From NCBI GenBank assembly GCA_030646715.1, contig JAUSLJ010000013.1, forward strand, positions 186,001 through 250,000: DNA of 64,000 bases, written 5' to 3'. Below the pieces are notes generated by a model. The model did no database searches. It was not told the origin of the DNA and saw nothing but the letters and a program-made list of their open reading frames with translations. Positions 54,859 to 62,959 of the stretch are shown here, in pieces; the stretch's first letter is position 1; every line of letters starts with the position of its first letter. Origin of the DNA: Agitococcus sp. GTDB lineage: Bacteria; Pseudomonadota; Gammaproteobacteria; Pseudomonadales; Moraxellaceae. Made by a program: the position numbers and the translations under genes.

Positions 54859-54952
54859 CGCTCCTCCACCTGATATGGGGGAGGCTGGGAGGGGGTTTTA
54901 TGCCACTACGCAAAACCCCACCTTAACCCTCCCCTTATCAAGGGAGGGGACG
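54859..54952. repeat. REP-like GC-rich palindromic repeat
   Basis: GGGGTTTT and AAAACCCC are paired arms around ATGCCACTACGC, flanked by CTCC/GGGAGG-type arms and CCCTCCCC/GGGAGGGG. It fills the gap between the reductase and the convergent patatin gene and may also end transcription. Confidence 0.65.
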
Positions 54953-54971
54953 ATTTAAATACAGCGCAGCT

Positions 54972-56156
54972 TTAAGCCTTTTTAAATTCCACGACATTAT
55001 TGCTATAAGCTTCAGGAATATGCAGAAAGGCCTTAATGGCTTCAGTTTTTTTCATGGCATCGTCATAACCTAATTGCATTAACTCTTGGCAGTATGCACC
55101 TTCAAACAGTAAATAACTTAAAACACCCGCACCGCCACGTTTCATTGCGCCACTACCATACACAAAAGAACGAATACTGCGTGGTAAATCCATTGCATGT
55201 TTCATCGCTATTTGGTCTAAAGTTTTACTGGCAGGGGAAATCACCAACACATCGACATGGCGCAGCGTAGAATGCTGTTTACGAACATCTTCAGGAATAA
55301 GGCTAATCGTGCGATTAATACGTGTTAAACGTTCGATATCACCTTCTAAGCTATCAATAAACGAGCTATTTAAGATATTGGTGACTACTTGGGCAATGCT
55401 CGGATAACCATCAGTTTTTTCACGAACTGCTTTTTCGCCATCGCTACTGACACCAATGACCAGCACTTTTTCTGCGCCTAAATGTAAGGCAGGGCTAATG
55501 GGTGCTAATTGTCGCATCGCACCATCACCAAAATACTCTCTATTAATATGTACTGCTGGAAACAACAAAGGAATGGCGGCGGAAGCCATTAAATGCTCAA
55601 TGTTAATATCGGTATGAATACCGACACGTCGTGCCCGTTTCCAACCATCCAACTCTTTTTTACCTTGAAAAAAACTGACCGATTCACCACTGCTATATCC
55701 CGAAGCCGTAATACATAAAGCATCCAAATAACCTTTATCAATAACATCACTAATACGGGATAACATTAGCTCACGTTCGAGTAAAAAATATAACGGCGTA
55801 TTGTCTAACAAAGAAACAGGACGGTCTTTGTGCAGACGGCCAAAAGCCATCGTCCATAGAAATTTTGCCGCGCATCCTATTACACCAGCCCAGTCGGTTC
55901 GATAAACGTCAGCTGTTTTAAAATTAGCCCAAACATGTTCTAGTTCTGCGACAGCATCCGATAAACAATCAGCGCGACTCGCTATTCCTGCAGCATTTAA
56001 ACCGCCCGCAGAAGTGCCACAAATAATAGGAAAGGGATTACAGCAAGGCGTGTCGATCAACTCACTAATCGCTTTTAAAACACCTACTTGGTAAGCCGCG
56101 CGTGCACCACCACCCGACAGGACAAGGCCGATTTTCTGAGCAGGTAGGTGATACAT
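54972..56156 (-). CDS. Patatin-like phospholipase
   Basis: 394 residues. The oxyanion loop is LSGGGARAAYQVG, the nucleophile Ser is in GTSAGGLNA, and the Asp in FGDGAMRQL. There is no signal peptide, so it is cytoplasmic or membrane-associated, and releases acyl chains from lipids. AGGAG precedes the ATG. Confidence 0.88.
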   Translation of the reverse strand: MYHLPAQKIGLVLSGGGARAAYQVGVLKAISELIDTPCCNPFPIICGTSAGGLNAAGIASRADCLSDAVAELEHVWANFKTADVYRTDWAGVIGCAAKFLWTMAFGRLHKDRPVSLLDNTPLYFLLERELMLSRISDVIDKGYLDALCITASGYSSGESVSFFQGKKELDGWKRARRVGIHTDINIEHLMASAAIPLLFPAVHINREYFGDGAMRQLAPISPALHLGAEKVLVIGVSSDGEKAVREKTDGYPSIAQVVTNILNSSFIDSLEGDIERLTRINRTISLIPEDVRKQHSTLRHVDVLVISPASKTLDQIAMKHAMDLPRSIRSFVYGSGAMKRGGAGVLSYLLFEGAYCQELMQLGYDDAMKKTEAIKAFLHIPEAYSNNVVEFKKA

Positions 56157-56504
56157 TTTTTATCTCCTAAAAGAATTTTTTGTGTAATATCTAAGATATT
56201 ATTTTAGTTTTAAAGTCAAACTATGCACAAAATGTGATGAACTAGCCAGTCAGTTTATTCGTCGGAATAAGCGTGCTATTATTTATTCGTCATTTTTTAA
56301 TATTAAAGATGAACTACTATAGAAAAAAAGATTAAAAAGTGTGACATAACGCCATAGTTGGCGTGGAAATTCGCGCTAACTTATCGCGTTTTTTAAGGAA
56401 ACAGGGTAAAGTCAGATTTGATATTTTTGAAATCGAATCTCGCTACGACAATGTCATTATAATGAAAAATTTACGGTAGCTTGAGTTTATAGGGAGTGAT
56501 ATGA
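56157..56504. other. 348-bp intergenic region between divergent genes
   Basis: AT-rich, with a few weak dyads (e.g. CGCCATAGTTGGCG). It should hold the promoters of the patatin gene and the STAS/phosphatase/Hpt operon. No gene or strong repeat was found. Confidence 0.4.
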
Positions 56505-56810
56505 ATGGCAGTATTGACGGCAAGCTCGGCTGACGGCAAAGAGCTCATTATTAAAATTAAAGGCCGTTTCGACTTTAGTACTCATCAAGAGTTTCGTAGT
56601 GCTTACGAACAAGCACCCTTAGATATGTCTTGTTATATTGTTGATTTAAAAGACGCAACCTATTTAGACAGCTCAGCGTTAGGTATGTTGTTGTTATTGC
56701 GTGATCATGCAGGTGGTGATAGTTCACATGTTAAAATTGTCAACTGTAATGCTGACGTAAAGAAAATCTTAACCATTTCAAATTTCGAACAACTATTTAC
56801 CATTCAGTGA
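56505..56810 (+). CDS. STAS-domain anti-sigma-factor antagonist (HsbA-like)
   Basis: 101 residues. The STAS fold carries the phospho-Ser motif YLDSSALGMLLLL, and FDFSTHQEF is typical of the HsbA/SpoIIAA class. In Pseudomonas, HsbA is dephosphorylated and phosphorylated by HsbR and governs motility versus biofilm. RBS AGGGAG precedes the ATG. It is the first gene of a three-gene unit. Confidence 0.85.
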   Translation: MAVLTASSADGKELIIKIKGRFDFSTHQEFRSAYEQAPLDMSCYIVDLKDATYLDSSALGMLLLLRDHAGGDSSHVKIVNCNADVKKILTISNFEQLFTIQ

Positions 56811-56825
56811 TGAGAGGTAAGCGTC

Positions 56826-58502
56826 TTGCGCCTATTGATTGCGGAAGATAATCCCAGTGATCGCATCATCCTTGCTAATCTCATTAAGCGATTAGGACAT
56901 GATGTGATTCAGGCGACAGATGGTCAACAAGCAGTTGAGCTGTTTGTCGAACATCGCCCCGACATTCTTTTACTAGACGTGCTTATGCCCAATAAAAATG
57001 GCATCCAAGCAGCACGTGAAATTCGTCAAATTGCAGGCGAAGATCTTGTTCCTATCATTTTTTTAACCTCTTTGAACGAAGCCAGTGATTTAGCTGAATG
57101 TTTAGAGGCAGGTGGCGATGATTTTCTAACAAAACCCTATAATCCCATTGTTATTAAAGCGAAAATTTTAGCGTTTTCACGGATGCGTCGTTTGCATACC
57201 GAAATTCAAGGTCAACGCGAACATCTAGTGCAAGAACAAATTGCGGCTAAAAGTATCTTTGATAAAATTGCCCATTATGGCGTATTGAATTCCCCTAATA
57301 TTCGTTACTTAATTTCACCAAAAGCCATTTTTAATGGTGATGTCGTTTTAGCGGCACGTCACCCCAATGGCGATTTATTAGTATTGTTGGGCGACTTTAC
57401 GGGGCATGGTTTACCAGCAGCGATTGGCGCATTGCCTTTGGCAGAAGTCTTTCACGGCATGGTTTCTAAAGGTTTTGCTTTAGAAGATGTGTTGCGGGAA
57501 GTGAATGCCAAATTAAAAAGTATTTTACCTGTCGGTGTTTTTTGTTGCGCGACTGCTGTTCATTTAGGTTATCGCAATCGTAGTATTGAAGTGTGGGCGG
57601 GTGGTTTACCTGAAGGTGTTATTTACAATACGTTGACCCGTGATATTAAACAAATTAAATCTAACCATTTGCCTTTAGGGATTTTGGGGCAGGCACAATT
57701 CAAATATGAGCCTGCTTATTTTGAAATGGCCAATGATGATGTTATTTATTTGTGGTCAGATGGCATGATAGAAACAGTCAATGCCGACAATGAAATGTTT
57801 GGTTTTGAGCGGTTATTAGATGTTTTTGCTAATACCTCCGATAAAACACAAGTGTTTGATGAAATTCTACGCAGTGTGCAAGATTTCGCCGTCGTCGATA
57901 GTGAGCAAGCCGATGACCATACTTTAATTGCGGTCAGAATGCAGGATGCACCAGAAATTGCTTTAGAGCAAGCTTTGCTCATTAAGCCTAAAATAGCACA
58001 TCGTGGTTTGGCGGACTGTACCTTGACTTGTGAGTTAGGTACGGAGTCGTTAAAGTTATTTGATCCTGTACCATTAATGACACATTTTATTAATCAAGTG
58101 CAAGGACTAAAACCTTATACCAATACCTTAAACACGATTTTGGCTGAACTATATTCCAATGCCTTAGAACATGGTTTATTAGGTTTAGATTCATCGTTAA
58201 AAAATAGTGCTCAAGGCTTTGCCCGTTATTATGCATTACGCCATGAACGGTTATTAGCTTTGGTGGAAGGAAGCATAAAATTTGAAATGACGCATGAGCC
58301 ATCAGAGCAGGGTGGTAGGCTGATATTACAGGTAACTGATAGTGGCGAAGGCTTTGTTATTCCTACAGCGCAAAAGCAATTAGGGGCAATAAGTAACTAT
58401 CATGGCCGTGGTATTCGTTTAATTGAAACATTATGTCAGCGATTGGAATTTCTGCCACCAGGCAATAGTGTGATTGTTGAATTTGATTGGAAGTGGCTTT
58501 AA
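56826..58502 (+). CDS. Receiver-PP2C phosphatase-HATPase protein (HsbR-like)
   Basis: 558 residues from a TTG start with GAGAGGTAAG upstream. A receiver (LLIAEDNP, phospho-Asp in ILLLDVLMP, Lys in LTKPYNP) is followed by a SpoIIE/PP2C phosphatase (LLGDFTGHGLPAA, VIYLWSDGMIE, DDHTLIAV) and a C-terminal anti-sigma-type HATPase (LAELYSNALEHGLLG, DSGEGF). This order matches HsbR, which acts as both phosphatase and kinase on the STAS partner. It follows the STAS gene by 15 bp. Confidence 0.87.
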   Translation: MRLLIAEDNPSDRIILANLIKRLGHDVIQATDGQQAVELFVEHRPDILLLDVLMPNKNGIQAAREIRQIAGEDLVPIIFLTSLNEASDLAECLEAGGDDFLTKPYNPIVIKAKILAFSRMRRLHTEIQGQREHLVQEQIAAKSIFDKIAHYGVLNSPNIRYLISPKAIFNGDVVLAARHPNGDLLVLLGDFTGHGLPAAIGALPLAEVFHGMVSKGFALEDVLREVNAKLKSILPVGVFCCATAVHLGYRNRSIEVWAGGLPEGVIYNTLTRDIKQIKSNHLPLGILGQAQFKYEPAYFEMANDDVIYLWSDGMIETVNADNEMFGFERLLDVFANTSDKTQVFDEILRSVQDFAVVDSEQADDHTLIAVRMQDAPEIALEQALLIKPKIAHRGLADCTLTCELGTESLKLFDPVPLMTHFINQVQGLKPYTNTLNTILAELYSNALEHGLLGLDSSLKNSAQGFARYYALRHERLLALVEGSIKFEMTHEPSEQGGRLILQVTDSGEGFVIPTAQKQLGAISNYHGRGIRLIETLCQRLEFLPPGNSVIVEFDWKWL

Positions 58503-58517
58503 GGGTTTAAGGAGTTA

Positions 58518-58862
58518 ATGAAAATGATGACGATTCATCTGAATTTAGAGCAATTATCTGAGCTTAAAGAAGTACTTGAAGATGAATTTTCGGTATTGAT
58601 AACAACCTATTTGCAAGATGCAGCACTGAGGCAGCAAATGATTACGGCTGCAATTAATGCTAAAGATTATGATGCGGCACGATTGGCGGCGCACAGCTTA
58701 AAAGGCGCAAGTGCCAATTTAGGTGCGCTTATGTTGGCGGAAATTTGCGAGCATTTAGAGCATGATTGCCGTGCAGGGCGTTACGATAATTGCGAGCTGT
58801 ATAATCAGCAAATTATGGAAGAGTTTATCGTGGTTACAAAGGAACTTACTAAGCTAAGTTAG
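58518..58862 (+). CDS. Histidine phosphotransfer (Hpt) protein (HptB-like)
   Basis: 114 residues. The phospho-His is in AAHSLKGASANLGA, the Hpt signature, and the rest is helical. AAGGAG precedes the ATG. It follows the phosphatase by 15 bp and would pass phosphate to its receiver from an unlinked hybrid kinase (two orphan-type hybrid kinases are in this window). Confidence 0.85.
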   Translation: MKMMTIHLNLEQLSELKEVLEDEFSVLITTYLQDAALRQQMITAAINAKDYDAARLAAHSLKGASANLGALMLAEICEHLEHDCRAGRYDNCELYNQQIMEEFIVVTKELTKLS

Positions 58863-58949
58863 TGACAGCACAGAGTGAGGATTAGAGAGTGTTTTTTGCG
58901 GGATGCAAGTCGAATCAAATCAAAAAAATAAAGTAAGCGTCAACAGGTG

Positions 58950-59423
58950 TTAGCGCATTGGTGTAGGTAGGTACTTAGCTTCTACGTCTCCTAATGTGAC
59001 ACTTTGGCGAATCTCCCATTGGCTAACTGAGCTGCCTGCATTGGCCGCTGACATGGCGACAATGATTTTTTTGCCAGCTAAATGGGGACTGACGTTGTTA
59101 TTTTTAAAGGTAAAAACAATGCTGCAAGTAGAGGTAGGAACTGCAGCTAAAACTTCACCAAATTCAGCTTTTTCGATAAATCTGCCTGCATAGTCAGCTG
59201 CTGAACCAAAGCCATTAACACCATTGATTGGGCAAGAGCCTAGCTCTCCATAGTAACTGGTGAAGTCCACTTTGAGCCCCGATAACTGGCTGACGGCCTC
59301 ATCTGCCTGAGCTTTGGCGATATAAGTTTGATAGGCGGGCATGGCGATAGCCGCTAAAATACCGATAATAGCCACAACAATCATGAGTTCTATAAGTGTA
59401 AAGCCAAGCTGAGAGTGACCCAT
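58950..59423 (-). CDS. Type IV pilin-like protein (second copy)
   Basis: 157 residues. The prepilin-peptidase site and hydrophobic stalk are [19 protein letters not shown] with Glu at +5. Two cysteine regions (CPING, CSIVF) may form a disulfide. It is a paralogue of the pilin at 59628; no sigma-54 site was seen upstream. It could be a minor pilin or an alternative major one. Confidence 0.85.
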   Translation of the reverse strand: MGHSQLGFTLIELMIVVAIIGILAAIAMPAYQTYIAKAQADEAVSQLSGLKVDFTSYYGELGSCPINGVNGFGSAADYAGRFIEKAEFGEVLAAVPTSTCSIVFTFKNNNVSPHLAGKKIIVAMSAANAGSSVSQWEIRQSVTLGDVEAKYLPTPMR

Positions 59424-59590
59424 GATGATGTTCCTATGTGTTGGTTCGCTCCATAAACCACATTAAATAAATAATGTTTACAACAGCAAAAAAAAGAGAG
59501 TTAATTTTAAATTTTATTATTAGTTAGGACATCAAAATAGTGTGACTTAAATATAATGATATACGTCGGCAATTGCTAAGCTTAAGAAAA

Positions 59591-59614
59591 AACAGCCCAA
59601 TAAAGGGCTGTTTT
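59591..59614 (-). terminator. Terminator of the major pilin gene
   Basis: On the minus strand AACAGCCC pairs with GGGCTGTT around TTTATT and is followed by TTTTTTCTT. Confidence 0.8.
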
Positions 59615-59627
59615 AAACAGCCAAAAA

Positions 59628-60080
59628 TTAGCTGCTTTGGATGGCTTTAGCAATATATTTAACGTCTAAAGTGCCGCCAGTTCTTTGAAGAGAACCAGCC
59701 CCAGTTACGGACATAATAAGAGTCTTGCCTAGAATAGCACCAGAGACGCTAGTGCCAGCAGAGTTAGCACCTGCGACACCATAGGTAGCTGTCACAGTAC
59801 AGGCACCAGCAGCAGTAGGTGCAGCTGCAGCTATGACGACTTGAGCATATTTACCAGTCTTGGAGTTTTCAGCAGCAGTGGTTAAGTTGGAGCAATTACC
59901 ATTTTGAATGTTATCGTTGATTTCTGTTTTTAAGCCGCCAGCCAAGCTCACGCCTTCAGATACTTGAGCACGAGCAATGTAGTCTTGGTACGCAGGGATA
60001 GCAACAGCAGCCAAAATACCGATAATAGCCACAACAATCATCAATTCAATGAGGGTAAAACCCTTTTGTACAGTTTTCAT
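59628..60080 (-). CDS. pilA: Type IV major pilin
   Basis: 150 residues, leader MKTVQKG then [18 protein letters not shown], with Glu5. A disulfide-type pair is possible (NCS, ACTV). The C-terminus ends in Ser-Ser, where TfpO-type glycosylation occurs in some Acinetobacter and Pseudomonas pilins; glycosylation here is an inference. RBS GGAGAG precedes the ATG, and a -24/-12 promoter is upstream. Confidence 0.88.
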   Translation of the reverse strand: MKTVQKGFTLIELMIVVAIIGILAAVAIPAYQDYIARAQVSEGVSLAGGLKTEINDNIQNGNCSNLTTAAENSKTGKYAQVVIAAAAPTAAGACTVTATYGVAGANSAGTSVSGAILGKTLIMSVTGAGSLQRTGGTLDVKYIAKAIQSS

Positions 60081-60155
60081 AGTATCTCTCCGGAGATGGT
60101 AGTCTATAAGTTATCTTTTGCTTTTCGACCAATGTGACTTGGCACTGATAAATAT

Positions 60156-60174
60156 AATGCATGAGCTGTGCCAA
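60156..60174 (-). promoter_or_regulatory. Sigma-54 (RpoN) promoter of the major pilin
   Basis: On the minus strand TTGGCAC-N5-ATGCATT matches the -24/-12 consensus TGGCAC-N5-TTGC with one change. It is about 77 bp before the start codon; pilA is RpoN-dependent in related bacteria. Confidence 0.7.
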
Positions 60175-60352
60175 CTTTTATGTTGTTGAAATCATTGATG
60201 TTTTGTTGATTCATCTAAAGGAATGTGACATAAATTGTCAGTTTTTGACTCATCGGGTCGGTTGATGCGTTAAACGTTAGCCTTTCTTAGTTCCTAATGA
60301 GGGCTAAATGCAGACTAAGTGCGCTGGTGTAAGTACCTACACAGAAGTTTCA

Positions 60353-60430
60353 CCGTTTATGGTGAGCTTGTCTCCCAAGGGGATTTCCTGCGGGGCTCGA
60401 ACCACACTTCGACAAGCTTAGTGCGAACGG
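60353..60430. repeat. Dispersed inverted repeat (GACAAGCTTAGTGCGAACGG type)
   Basis: CCGTTTATGGTGAGCTTGTC (60353-60372) and GACAAGCTTAGTGCGAACGG (60411-60430) are imperfect inverted arms around 38 bp. This resembles a REP-like sequence I know from many proteobacteria (GACAAGCTCAGGGCGAACGG type). It lies between pilA and the glycosyltransferase-like gene. Confidence 0.65.
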
Positions 60431-60463
60431 AAAATACCAACAAACTTACGTTTATGTACTTAG

Positions 60464-62389
60464 TTATTTTGCTATATCTATATATTGTCGCCACATTTCG
60501 TAAAGCATATTTTCAAAGTGGTGGGCAAAACGAGGTGCATTCATTAAAGGCGAGTTCTGAGTTTGTGCTCTAAGTCTGTGTCTTAAGCTTGCTAAATAAG
60601 AGATGTCATTGGTCATGGAAATCGCTTTTTCAAGATATTGATCTTCGCTATCTGCAACCCAATTTTCCAGTCCAGTCGTGGTAAGAATAGACTGACCTTG
60701 TTTTTTTAAGAGGGTGTTTCCTGTTAGTGTGAGCGTAGGTACGCCCATCCATAAGGCTTCACAGGTTGTTGTTCCGCCAGGATAGGGGAATGTATCAAGC
60801 ATAAAATCGACTTGTGCATAAGCAGATAAATAATTGGAGCGGGAGCCACCTTCTTCAAGAATAATGCGTTCCAAGCTGATGTTGTGCTTTTTAAACGAGC
60901 GCAAAAACGAGAGTTTGACCTTTTCGTCTTTTATTTGGTGATTTTTAAATAAAATTTTACTATGCGGCGTGTGCTGTAAAATTTTTATCCACAAAGATAA
61001 TACGTCATCGTTAATTTTACTAAACACTTGGAAGCAGCCAAATGTAATATAGCCATTACGTAAGGCTGGCAGAGGTGATACCTCTTGGGTAACATGCGCG
61101 GCTGGAGCTGAAAAGCAGAGACGTGTTTCAGGTAATAGCCAAACTTTCTCAGTAAAATGTGACAATGTTTCAGGTGGGCTGGACAAAGTATCTGAAACAA
61201 AATAGTCCATACAGCTTAAGCCAGTGGATGCAAAAAAACCCAACCAGCTCAATTGTATTGGCGCAGGCTTATAGGCAAACAGTGCCAAACGATTGTTGGC
61301 AGAATGTCCAGATAAATCAATAAGAATATGTATGCCATCCTCATGTACTTTTGCGGCTGCTTGTTTATTGTTGAGTGAGCTAATATCGTGCCATTGATGA
61401 AAGTGGGGTTTAATTCGTGCGGTTAAATCGTCATGTTGAAAATAGTTAGACGTATAGGCAACTGCTTGTATATTGTTGTGATTAAGATGCGTCAAAAAAC
61501 TTTCTAAAAAATGACCTACAGGATGATTATAAAAGTCTCCTGAAACCAAGCCAATCCGCAAAGGGGAATCACAAGTTACGGGGCTACAGAGCCAATTTTG
61601 GTATGGGGTTGTCTGTTTTTGTAACGCTTTATCAAAGTCATGAGCCGCTTTTAAGTAGTGGATAGGAAATTGTGCATCACTGTAAGATAAAGCTAGAAGT
61701 AAATTTTGGTGATGAGTAGGCAGATTTGGGTTGATGGCGATGGCTTTTGAAAACCACTCAATAGCTAATTTGTCATCACCGATATCGTTATAGCAGCAGG
61801 CTAAATTTCCGATAAAAGTATCGTTATTGGGTGCGATTGAAATGGCTTTACTAAAGAACTCTATGGCTTCGTTATAACGATGAGTAGCTCGCATCGCAAG
61901 GCCGAGATCATTATAACCTTCGGCATAAGCAGGGTTGAGCTCAATGCTTTTATAGAGGCAGGCGACGGCTTCATCCTGTTGATGTACATTAGAATATGCA
62001 ATGGCAAGGTGGTGAAAAAAAATGGCGGATGGGTTTAGTTTGACTGCTTTGCGCAGGTATTCAATGGCCATTTGTGGGCGATGACTAGATAAGGCAATAA
62101 CACCAATATTGTGTAAGCTGTCAATGTGTTTAGGATTAATAGCTAGAATTTCTAAATACAGTTCTTCGGCTTTTGTTGCATCGCCTTCGGTAAACGTTGT
62201 ATAGGCTTTTTTAAATAATTCAGGCACATTTTCTAATAATCTAGCTTTGGCTGCAGGGCTATTTGCAGACTCTCTTGATTGGCAACATTGTTTATATTTT
62301 TTACCACTGCCACAAGGACATGGGTCGTTGCGACTAACTGTTTTATGGTTCATGTTTTTTGTATCTTGGTGAGAGTTTATTTTTGCCAT
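60464..62389 (-). CDS. SEC-C / TPR / O-GlcNAc-transferase-like protein
   Basis: About 641 residues; ATG 62389 is chosen, while TTG 62425 and ATG 62353 are alternatives and none has a clear RBS. The N-terminus has a SEC-C zinc motif (DPCPCGSGKKYKQCC). It is followed by about five to six TPRs and a C-terminal GT41 catalytic region (IGLVSGDFYNHPVGHFLE, ILIDLSGHSANNRLALFA, QLSWLGF, DTFPYPGGTTTCEALWMGVP). It may glycosylate protein Ser/Thr or pilin. It follows darP by a few tens of bases. Confidence 0.82.
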   Translation of the reverse strand: MAKINSHQDTKNMNHKTVSRNDPCPCGSGKKYKQCCQSRESANSPAAKARLLENVPELFKKAYTTFTEGDATKAEELYLEILAINPKHIDSLHNIGVIALSSHRPQMAIEYLRKAVKLNPSAIFFHHLAIAYSNVHQQDEAVACLYKSIELNPAYAEGYNDLGLAMRATHRYNEAIEFFSKAISIAPNNDTFIGNLACCYNDIGDDKLAIEWFSKAIAINPNLPTHHQNLLLALSYSDAQFPIHYLKAAHDFDKALQKQTTPYQNWLCSPVTCDSPLRIGLVSGDFYNHPVGHFLESFLTHLNHNNIQAVAYTSNYFQHDDLTARIKPHFHQWHDISSLNNKQAAAKVHEDGIHILIDLSGHSANNRLALFAYKPAPIQLSWLGFFASTGLSCMDYFVSDTLSSPPETLSHFTEKVWLLPETRLCFSAPAAHVTQEVSPLPALRNGYITFGCFQVFSKINDDVLSLWIKILQHTPHSKILFKNHQIKDEKVKLSFLRSFKKHNISLERIILEEGGSRSNYLSAYAQVDFMLDTFPYPGGTTTCEALWMGVPTLTLTGNTLLKKQGQSILTTTGLENWVADSEDQYLEKAISMTNDISYLASLRHRLRAQTQNSPLMNAPRFAHHFENMLYEMWRQYIDIAK

Positions 62390-62431
62390 ATTCGGTTGTT
62401 GCAAAGCAGAAGCAAAACGTCTCAAGATGAT

Positions 62432-62938
62432 TTATTGGGAGAGTAATGCGGTCTCTCTTAAATAAGTAAAAAGTTTTTGTTTGGCTTTTGTTTCATCAGG
62501 AGTATTCGTTTGTTCATGCAGTGCGGCACGCAGGCATTGACGTAATGTATGTCGATCGGCGGCAGGAAACTGGCGGACGGCATCATTAACAGCAGGGTCG
62601 CCTTGAGTCATGATGCGCTCAACCCATAGACTTAATTGACGCTCTAAATTAGGTTGTTGGCGTTGATTTAATGCTTGTAATAACGTGTCTTCATCTTCGT
62701 GGCGCATTAACTTGCCGATAAGTTGTTTATGACGGCGCATTGCTTCATGACTTTTAATAAGCTGAAGCTCTTTTAGTGCGTCACGAAGACCTTCGCTAAT
62801 AGGTAGTTTTTTTAGTTGATTTGCGGATAGTTCAGCCAATTGTTCGCCAATTGCTTGGAGGCGATCCATTGCTTTTTTTTGCTGGCTTTTGCTAACAAAG
62901 TTAGGGTCAAACTCGTGTTCTTGGGCAGAGTTACGCAT
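62432..62938 (-). CDS. darP: Ribosome-associated factor DarP (YjgA, DUF615)
   Basis: 168 residues. The block FVSKSQQKKAMDRLQAIGEQ, then ISEGLRDALKELQLIKSHEAMRR and KQLIGKLMR, matches the DUF615 family. DarP/YjgA binds the late 50S precursor. It lies between two glycosylation-type genes, an unusual setting; GAG-type RBS is not clear. Confidence 0.85.
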   Translation of the reverse strand: MRNSAQEHEFDPNFVSKSQQKKAMDRLQAIGEQLAELSANQLKKLPISEGLRDALKELQLIKSHEAMRRHKQLIGKLMRHEDEDTLLQALNQRQQPNLERQLSLWVERIMTQGDPAVNDAVRQFPAADRHTLRQCLRAALHEQTNTPDETKAKQKLFTYLRETALLSQ

Positions 62939-62959
62939 AATGTAAAGTTTAATGATGAG

